Below, one piece after another: positions 21,863 to 26,312 of a stretch of 26,312 bases of DNA. Origin of the DNA: Treponema sp. UBA3662 (lineage in GTDB: Bacteria; Spirochaetota; Spirochaetia; Treponematales; Treponemataceae); the NCBI GenBank assembly GCA_002373205.1, contig DFJV01000050.1:1-26312 (forward strand), given 5' to 3'. The notes beneath the pieces were generated by a model. That model did not search any database. It was not told the origin of the DNA and saw nothing but the letters and a program-made list of their open reading frames with translations. Position 1 is the stretch's first letter, and every line of letters begins with the position of its first letter. A program made the position numbers and the translations under genes.

Positions 21863-22381
21863 ATGACAGTAGTTATGGAAAAAAAATATATTCTTAAGCT
21901 CTATGATGATACCATTATAGATTTCAAATTAATCAGCAAAGATGTTTTTGAAGAACTCTTAAGAAGAGAAAACTGGACTGAATATACGGAACATCTAACG
22001 GATAAGTGTTCAATGCCACTTTTAAGAGCATACAAAAATAAATCGGAATATCTTGCAATTATACGTGATAACAACTCTACAGGATATGCTATATATTGCA
22101 CAAACGAAATATTCTTTCGCCTACTCGAAAAAAACATTTTAATTTTCTTTAGTAATTCTGAATCTGATTTGTCATCTTTGAGTTATATGTTAATAGCTTC
22201 TGAGTCAGAAGTTGAAACAATAAAGAAAAAACATCGCATGAATCAGTTTTCAAATCCTAAAGCAGAAGAAAAATATTATGAATTAGATGACGGTAGATAT
22301 ATGATTGTTTTTAATGATGGAGTTGCCGAAGTTTTTATGAACATAAACGATATGAAAATTATGGATGAAATTACTGGATAG
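21863..22381 (+). CDS. Hypothetical protein, AT-rich gene
   Basis: A 172-residue soluble protein that I do not recognise. It starts with an ILKLYDDTIIDFKLISKDVF strand/helix region, has a charged middle (ESEVETIKKKHRMNQF) and ends with YYELDDGRYMIVFNDGVAEV. No signal peptide or membrane segment is seen. A second in-frame ATG at 21875 is possible. Codon use differs from the neighbours: AGA, ATA and TTA are frequent and the gene is visibly AT-rich. The small membrane-protein gene follows after 57 nt. This suggests a recently acquired or fast-evolving pair, but no mobile-element genes are present. Confidence 0.7.
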   Translation: MTVVMEKKYILKLYDDTIIDFKLISKDVFEELLRRENWTEYTEHLTDKCSMPLLRAYKNKSEYLAIIRDNNSTGYAIYCTNEIFFRLLEKNILIFFSNSESDLSSLSYMLIASESEVETIKKKHRMNQFSNPKAEEKYYELDDGRYMIVFNDGVAEVFMNINDMKIMDEITG

Positions 22382-22438
22382 ATTGTATTTTTGGCGTTCC
22401 TGAGTTCGAACAAATAAAAATCAATAGGAGATATCATA

Positions 22439-22639
22439 ATGCTTGATGTAATAAAATATTTGGAAGAACAGCTAATTCCAATGGGATTAATTTTTATATT
22501 ATTATTGTCTATAAGAAATACAGCTTTTATTGAAAGAGTATCGAATAACAAAAAGTTGAGAATAATTGCGTATGTAATTATTGCTATGTATTATTTGGGC
22601 ATATTAATCAGAAGCTGGACGATTTTTTTAGGAAAATAG
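22439..22639 (+). CDS. Small membrane protein, unknown
   Basis: A 66-residue protein with two hydrophobic helices (IPMGLIFILLLSI and IIAYVIIAMYYLGILI) separated by a basic loop (ERVSNNKKLR). An AGGAG Shine-Dalgarno lies 8 nt before the ATG, which supports translation. It shares the AT-rich composition of the gene upstream. Function unknown. Confidence 0.65.
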   Translation: MLDVIKYLEEQLIPMGLIFILLLSIRNTAFIERVSNNKKLRIIAYVIIAMYYLGILIRSWTIFLGK

Positions 22640-22712
22640 TATCGCACACGGCAGGGATTTCTGGCAAGCTAAGGGGCGTTGACGTTCCACAGAAAAAAAA
22701 TCTAAAAACCTA

Positions 22713-22741
22713 TTGACATTATAGGGAATGTGTATTACCAT
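22713..22741 (+). promoter_or_regulatory. metY leader promoter
   Basis: A consensus TTGACA (22713-22718), 17 bp, TACCAT (22736-22741). The predicted +1 is near 22748, giving a leader of about 180 nt before metY. Confidence 0.6.
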
Positions 22742-22750
22742 GACAATATA

Positions 22751-22767
22751 CCTAGTAAAGCACTAGG
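22751..22767 (+). promoter_or_regulatory. Palindrome at the metY transcript start
   Basis: CCTAGT (22751-22756), loop AAAGC, ACTAGG (22762-22767). A related inverted pair, CCTAT (22709-22713) and ATAGG (22721-22725), brackets the -35. They could be operators of an unknown sulfur regulator or, for the second, an RNA hairpin. Confidence 0.4.
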
Positions 22768-22800
22768 AAAAGAAAGTTAGGCACAGGAGGTTTACGGTTT

Positions 22801-22869
22801 ATGGAAATTTATTTTGAAAAGTTAGTCCGCGAAAATTTTAGGAATGGCCTCATGTGCTGTTGCCGCTAA
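22801..22869 (+). CDS. Cysteine-codon leader peptide of metY (candidate attenuator)
   Basis: A 22-codon ORF preceded by a strong AGGAGG Shine-Dalgarno (22785-22790, spacing 10). Its C-terminus is Gly-Leu-Met-Cys-Cys-Cys-Arg-stop: three consecutive cysteine codons (TGC TGT TGC, 22855-22863). It lies between the promoter and metY, whose product makes sulfur amino acids. Just before the Cys codons, GCCTC (22847-22851) is complementary to GAGGC (22920-22924) in the metY Shine-Dalgarno region. A ribosome stalled for lack of Cys-tRNA would cover GCCTC and keep the metY ribosome site open. This is a mechanism by inference; the ORF and complementarity are seen directly. Confidence 0.6.
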   Translation: MEIYFEKLVRENFRNGLMCCCR

Positions 22870-22930
22870 AAGAGTTTCCGAACAAGTCCAATTATCCATT
22901 TTATTTATTATTTATTAGAGAGGCAAAACT

Positions 22931-24211
22931 ATGGCAAATTTACATTTTGAAACATTACAGTTGCATGTTGGTCAGGAGCAGGCAGACCCAACAACGGATT
23001 CACGCGCAGTTCCTATTTACCAGACTACTTCTTACGTATTCCACAATTCAAAGCATGCGGCAGACCGTTTTGGCTTGGCTGATGCCGGTAACATTTACGG
23101 CCGTCTTACAAATTCCACACAGGATGTTTTTGAAAAGCGCATTGCGGCTCTTGAGGGCGGCGTTGCGGCTCTTGCGGTTGCAAGCGGTGCGGCGGCAATT
23201 ACCTATACGATTGAGGCTCTTGCTCAGAAGGGAGATCACATTGTTGCACAGAAGACAATTTACGGCGGAAGCTACAATCTTCTTGCTCACACTTTGCCGC
23301 TTTACGGTGTGGAGACCACTTTTGTAGATGCCCACAATCTTGCGGAAATAGAGGCGGCAATAAAGCCCAACACAAAGGCTGTTTATCTTGAAACACTTGG
23401 CAATCCCAATTCCGACATTCCGGACATTGATGCCATTGCGGCTCTTGCACACAAGCATGGTCTTCCGGTTGTTATAGACAACACTTTTGGAACTCCATTC
23501 CTTATCCGTCCGATTGAACACGGGGCAGACATTGTTGTTCACTCTGCTACAAAATTTATTGGCGGCCACGGAACGACTCTTGGCGGTATAATTGTTGACT
23601 CCGGCAAGTTTGACTGGAAGAAATCCGGCAAGTATGCACCTATTGCTGAACCCAATCCAAGCTACCACGGTATTTCTTTTGCAGATGCAGTAGGACCAGC
23701 AGCTTTTGTAACCTACATCCGCGCAATTCTTCTTCGCGACCAGGGTGCGGCAATTTCTCCGTTCAATGCCTTCCTTCTTTTGCAGGGAACAGAAACTCTG
23801 TCTCTTCGCCTTGAACGCCACGCTGAAAACACAAAGAAGGTTGTTGAATTCCTTAAGAATCATCCAAAGGTTTCTAAGGTGAACCATCCTTCTCTTGCAG
23901 ACCATCCGGATCACGCTCTATACCAGAAGTACTTCCCCAACGGAGGAGCTTCAATCTTTACGTTCGAGATTAAGGGCGGTAAAGAGGCTGCATGGAAGTT
24001 CATTGACAACCTTAAGATTTTTAGTTTGCTTGCTAATGTTGCGGACGTAAAGTCGCTTGTGATTCATCCGGCTAGCACGACCCACAGCCAGCTTAACGAT
24101 GCGGAGCTTGCAGACCAGGGTATTAGCCAGTCAACGATACGCCTTTCAATCGGTACAGAGCACTACGAAGATATTATTGCAGACTTGAGCCAGGCTTTTG
24201 ACAAGGTGTGA
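22931..24211 (+). CDS. metY: O-acetylhomoserine sulfhydrylase (MetY)
   Basis: A 426-residue PLP-dependent enzyme of the Cys/Met metabolism family. It condenses O-acetylhomoserine with sulfide to homocysteine; some relatives use O-acetylserine to make cysteine. Key features: FETLQLHVGQ at the N-terminus, YQTTSYVFHN, a PLP phosphate region (ASGAAAITYTIEAL), VIDNTFGTPFLIRP, and the Schiff-base lysine Lys208 in HSATKFIGGHGTTLGG. Length around 425 residues and this N-terminus are typical of MetY rather than of the shorter MetB/MetC. The start has a GAGAGG Shine-Dalgarno. A long leader with a Cys-rich short ORF suggests control by cysteine supply. A GC-rich repeat follows the gene. Confidence 0.92.
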   Translation: MANLHFETLQLHVGQEQADPTTDSRAVPIYQTTSYVFHNSKHAADRFGLADAGNIYGRLTNSTQDVFEKRIAALEGGVAALAVASGAAAITYTIEALAQKGDHIVAQKTIYGGSYNLLAHTLPLYGVETTFVDAHNLAEIEAAIKPNTKAVYLETLGNPNSDIPDIDAIAALAHKHGLPVVIDNTFGTPFLIRPIEHGADIVVHSATKFIGGHGTTLGGIIVDSGKFDWKKSGKYAPIAEPNPSYHGISFADAVGPAAFVTYIRAILLRDQGAAISPFNAFLLLQGTETLSLRLERHAENTKKVVEFLKNHPKVSKVNHPSLADHPDHALYQKYFPNGGASIFTFEIKGGKEAAWKFIDNLKIFSLLANVADVKSLVIHPASTTHSQLNDAELADQGISQSTIRLSIGTEHYEDIIADLSQAFDKV

Positions 24212-24221
24212 TTGTTTGCAG

Positions 24222-24352
24222 ACGGGGTAGGGATTGTAGGGGTGCGAAGCGTTCGCGGTTTGCCGCGAATGTAGGCGAAAGCCGGATTTTGCAACGAAGT
24301 TTCAAGCGACCCCGAAAAGCCCGGCACTCCTTTGGCGGGCAACCCCCGGATG
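24222..24352. repeat. GC-rich hairpin repeat, copy B
   Basis: It contains GGGATTGTAGGGGTGCGAAG, a hairpin TTCGCGGTTTGCCGCGAA, TGTAGGCGAAAGCCGGA, a hairpin TTGCAACGAAGTTTCAA and CCCCGAAAAGCCCGGC. The ends match copy A (7625-7708, minus), while the internal stems differ, and GGCGAAAGCCGGA also occurs in copy C. It lies after metY and may help end or protect the transcript. Confidence 0.65.
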
Positions 24353-24368
24353 ATTTTTAGGAGCTATA

Positions 24369-24397
24369 TTTACAAAAATATTTAGCAGTGTTAGAAT
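24369..24397 (+). promoter_or_regulatory. Promoter of the BASS transporter gene
   Basis: TTTACA (24369-24374), 17 bp, TAGAAT (24392-24397) with TGT in front of the -10. The predicted +1 is near 24404, leaving a 24-nt leader with an AGAGGAA Shine-Dalgarno. Confidence 0.65.
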
Positions 24398-24427
24398 ACG
24401 GCAATTTTAATTAAAAAGAGGAATTTC

Positions 24428-25378
24428 ATGTTAAAATTGCTTGAAAAAATTTCTACGACCGTCAGCAAACTGATGGCTCTGATTGTAATTGCGGTTGCGG
24501 CATTGGCGCTCTTTGTTCCCCAGTCATGCAACTGGATTAAGACAAGTTCCATTAACTGGCTTTTGGGAATTGTAATGTTTGGAATGGGTCTTACCCTTAA
24601 GCCGAGTGATTTTAAGGTTGTGTTCAGCAGACCGCTTGATATTATCATTGGTTTTTTTGCTCAGTTCATCCTTATGCCTCTTATTGCATTCCTTTTGATT
24701 AAGGCTTTTAATTTGCCTACAGAGCTTGCAGTTGGCGTAATGCTTGTTGGTACTTGCCCTGGAGGAACTTCTTCCAATGTAATGACCTACATGGCAAAGG
24801 GCGACGTTCCGCTTTCCGTTGGTATGACGGCTGTTTCCACTCTTTTTGCTCCCTTGCTTACGCCTTTCCTTACATGGGTTTATCTTCGCACAAGTGTAGA
24901 CGTTAATGTTTTGGGTATGTTCCTTTCTATTGTAAAGGTTGTTCTTGTTCCGATTGTGTTGGGCTTGATTATTAACCGCTTCTTCTCTAAGTTTACCCAG
25001 GCGGCTGTTAAGGTTTTGCCGCTTATTTCTACAATCGCAATTGTTGCAATCGTGGCGTCTGTTGTTTCTGCAACGTCTGCAAAGCTTTTGTCTACAAGCC
25101 CAATTATTTATCTTGTGGTAATTTTGCACAACCTCTTGGGCTATGCTTCCGGCTACGGGGCAGGAAAGCTTTTGCGCAGGGGAGAAAAGAAGAGCCGCAC
25201 GCTTTCTATTGAAGTTGGTATGCAGAACTCTGGTCTTGCAACATCTCTTGCTGTTTCTCACTTTGCACAGTACCCGCTGGCATCCATTCCGGGTGCAGTA
25301 TTTAGCACATGGCACAATATTTCCGGCGCAATCTATGCAAACATTCTTGCAAGCAGAAAGCCTAAGGATGAGGAATAA
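24428..25378 (+). CDS. Bile acid:sodium symporter (BASS) family transporter
   Basis: A 316-residue membrane protein with about ten hydrophobic segments. BASS features: LLGIVMFGMGLTLKPSDFK, then VGTCPGGTSSNVMTYMAKGD (the family's GG-T-SN Na+-site motif) and, in the second half, SIEVGMQNSGLATSLAVSHF (the E-x-G-x-QN motif). Members carry Na+ with bile acids, pantoate, keto-acids or sulfur compounds; the name does not fix the substrate. It lies just after metY but has its own promoter. An AGAGGAA Shine-Dalgarno supports the start. An intrinsic terminator lies at 25505-25537. Confidence 0.92.
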   Translation: MLKLLEKISTTVSKLMALIVIAVAALALFVPQSCNWIKTSSINWLLGIVMFGMGLTLKPSDFKVVFSRPLDIIIGFFAQFILMPLIAFLLIKAFNLPTELAVGVMLVGTCPGGTSSNVMTYMAKGDVPLSVGMTAVSTLFAPLLTPFLTWVYLRTSVDVNVLGMFLSIVKVVLVPIVLGLIINRFFSKFTQAAVKVLPLISTIAIVAIVASVVSATSAKLLSTSPIIYLVVILHNLLGYASGYGAGKLLRRGEKKSRTLSIEVGMQNSGLATSLAVSHFAQYPLASIPGAVFSTWHNISGAIYANILASRKPKDEE

Positions 25379-25396
25379 AGCAACCAATGCCATTAA

Positions 25397-25474
25397 CTTT
25401 ACGTCATTCTGAACTTGACTCAGAGTCTAAAGTCAATATAACGTAAAGAGATGCCGAATCAAGTTCGGCATGAC
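25397..25474. repeat. Palindromic MITE-like repeat
   Basis: Nested inverted repeats. CTTTACGT (25397-25404) matches ACGTAAAG (25441-25448). ATGCCGAA (25451-25458) pairs with TTCGGCAT (25464-25471). GTCATTCTGAACTTGACTC at 25403-25421 is an imperfect inverted copy of GAATCAAGTTCGGCATGAC (25456-25474), 15 of 19 bases matching. There is no ORF. The outer sequence (GTCATTCTGAACTTGA) resembles repeats I recall from other Treponema genomes. Confidence 0.6.
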
Positions 25475-25504
25475 AGGTTCTTTATGATAATTACTGGCTG
25501 ATTG

Positions 25505-25537
25505 GGGGATTGCACTTTGCTGTAATCCCCTTTTTTT
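25505..25537 (+). terminator. Intrinsic terminator after the BASS gene
   Basis: GGGGATT (25505-25511) pairs with AATCCCC (25524-25530), followed by seven Ts. Confidence 0.85.
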
Positions 25538-25594
25538 GTTGCCTGTCACCACATTTTATGAAAATTGATTTCCGTGGGAAAGTGCTGCACAATC

Positions 25595-25623
25595 TTGACG
25601 ACTTTAATAATACTGAATATACT
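25595..25623 (+). promoter_or_regulatory. Strong promoter of the 25633 gene
   Basis: TTGACG (25595-25600), 17 bp, TATACT (25618-25623). The ATG lies 9 nt after the -10, so the predicted leader is 0-3 nt. There is no Shine-Dalgarno. Confidence 0.7.
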
Positions 25624-25632
25624 TAAACTACG

Positions 25633-26121
25633 ATGGATAACAAAGGTGTTTTGGATTCGTTGTTGCGCTCTTTTGGCAGCTACTATGACGTAAAAACTGA
25701 AGGTGTTTTGCCGCCGTTTGCAGCCCAGGCGACTTTTAATATGCACAACGAGCAGTATTTTTTAGTCAAAGCGGCGCAGATTGCCCAGATTGATTCAAAT
25801 GAATTTGTTTACATCGCCAGCGAAGAGAACCTTAATCAGCAAAAAGTAAATGAATTGGCGGAGGCGGCTTGGTCTGACGGTCTTTCCAAAGTAAAACCGG
25901 ACTCTAACCACCGCAATTCCGACGTTACTCTAATAATTATTTGCAATACAATAGAAGAAAATTCATTCAGCCTTGTAAAAAAGCTTAAGCATTATAAGTC
26001 TTATCTGTTTGGCTTTCATGGCTGGAGCAATTTTAGGGCATTGGCATACGAAGTTTCCACTGGCAAGACGGTCACAAACAGACTGGGCAAGCCGTTAAAG
26101 AAGCTTGTTTGCAATCTATAA
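25633..26121 (+). CDS. Conserved protein of unknown function (possibly DUF8052)
   Basis: A 162-residue soluble protein: GVLDSLLRSFGSYYDVKTE at the N-terminus, FNMHNEQYFLVKAAQIAQID, then NEFVYIASEENLN, WSDGLSKVKPDSNHRNSDVT, ICNTIEENSFSLVKKLKHYK and FGFHGWSNFRALAYEVSTG. I recall this pattern from many Clostridia and some Treponema as a stand-alone protein, perhaps the one called DUF8052; no function is known. The start is set by a near-consensus promoter ending 9 nt before the ATG and the lack of any Shine-Dalgarno. It lies upstream of cstA on the same strand, separated by a long inverted repeat. Confidence 0.78.
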   Translation: MDNKGVLDSLLRSFGSYYDVKTEGVLPPFAAQATFNMHNEQYFLVKAAQIAQIDSNEFVYIASEENLNQQKVNELAEAAWSDGLSKVKPDSNHRNSDVTLIIICNTIEENSFSLVKKLKHYKSYLFGFHGWSNFRALAYEVSTGKTVTNRLGKPLKKLVCNL

Positions 26122-26130
26122 AAAAACTTA

Positions 26131-26199
26131 AGAGGCTGTTTCAAAAGTCATGCTGGGATTCTTTGGCAAGCTTAGGATGATACTTTTGAAGCTGCTTCT
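26131..26199. repeat. Long imperfect inverted repeat before cstA
   Basis: AGAGGCTGTTTCAAAAGT (26131-26148) pairs with ACTTTTGAAGCTGCTTCT (26182-26199) at 17 of 18 positions, counting two G-U pairs. CAT/ATG continues inward. The loop holds TGCTGGGATTCTTTGGC. It could be a MITE-like repeat or an RNA hairpin in the cstA leader; it ends about 12 nt before the Shine-Dalgarno. Confidence 0.6.
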
Positions 26200-26223
26200 A
26201 AATCTCTTGAGGAGGAGATGAAA

Positions 26224-26312
26224 ATGACAGCATTATTGATTATTATTGCTGCAATCGTTTTGCTTTTCATTGGCTACGTTTTCTACGGCTCATGGCTTGC
26301 AAAGCAGTGGGG
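26224..26312 (+). CDS. cstA: Carbon starvation protein CstA, N-terminal fragment
   Basis: The first 29 residues of a membrane protein cut by the window edge. They form one hydrophobic helix (LLIIIAAIVLLFIGYVFYG) ending in SWLAKQWG, which fits the start of CstA/BtsT peptide or pyruvate transporters (typically Y-x-x-YG-x-W-L-A-K near residue 20-30). An ATG at 26218 is in frame but too near the GGAGGAG; the ATG at 26224 is 8 nt from GGAGG and is preferred. Identity is tentative because only a small part is visible. Confidence 0.65.
   Translation, partial: MTALLIIIAAIVLLFIGYVFYGSWLAKQW

Noticed and set aside
23048..23914. Long minus-strand frame opposite metY
   Set aside because: Antisense shadow of a GC-biased coding gene; the cysteine- and arginine-rich translation matches nothing known.
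24524..25393. Long minus-strand frame opposite the BASS gene
   Set aside because: Antisense shadow; composition is extremely Asn/Arg/Cys-rich, as expected from reversed membrane-protein codons.

Overview
The window most likely comes from a host-associated spirochaete, probably a Treponema species. This is inferred from the mix of protein families (EttA-type ABC-F, a DUF1566 lipoprotein, TraX, MetY, CstA), moderate GC with AT-rich intergenic regions, and GC-rich palindromic intergenic repeats. No rRNA or other decisive marker is present, so the genus call is an inference. The region looks chromosomal. I see no prophage, transposase or CRISPR array.

Layout. 1-1670 (minus strand): an envelope/redox operon with a secreted TPR-like protein, a DsbD/SafE-like membrane protein and the start of a probable 4Fe-4S membrane protein. 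1944-2858: a DUF1566 lipoprotein. 2880-2970: a GC-rich repeat. 3069-6269: ettA, a Cof-type HAD phosphatase and a PHP-like protein that has lost its metal ligands. 6220-7506 (minus): a Methyltransf_32-type methyltransferase. 7522-8348: an intergenic zone with palindromes, an initiator tRNA with promoter and terminator, and two repeat units that each end in a copy of the tRNA 3' end. 8349-10980: an NAD-salvage operon, nrtR-pnuC-nadR, behind two near-identical operators, closed by a strong terminator. 11054-11980 (minus): a DHH phosphoesterase. 12135-14900: an alpha/beta hydrolase, rsgA and a GNAT. 14928-15758 (minus): exonuclease III. 16000-19038: GNAT-DUF4298 plus WYL regulator, opposed by a GNAT-TfoX-GNAT operon. 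19243-21776: a small conserved protein, a MATE exporter and TraX. 21863-22639: an AT-rich pair of unknown genes. 22713-24211: a cysteine-codon leader peptide followed by metY. 24428-25378: a BASS transporter. 25633-26121: a conserved unknown protein. 26224-end: the beginning of cstA.

Two points stand out. First, several genes without a Shine-Dalgarno have a sigma70-type promoter at a fixed distance from the ATG: -35, 17 bp, -10, 6 nt, ATG. The predicted +1 is then the A of the start codon, which implies leaderless mRNAs (ettA, the methyltransferase, the GNAT-DUF4298 gene, the MATE gene; nearly so for the 25633 gene). Second, metY is preceded by a 22-codon ORF with a strong Shine-Dalgarno that ends Met-Cys-Cys-Cys-Arg-stop, a candidate cysteine-responsive translational attenuator. 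The tRNA-tail repeats and the metal-ligand-less PHP protein are also worth a look. All functional statements rest on reading motifs by eye; no database search was run.
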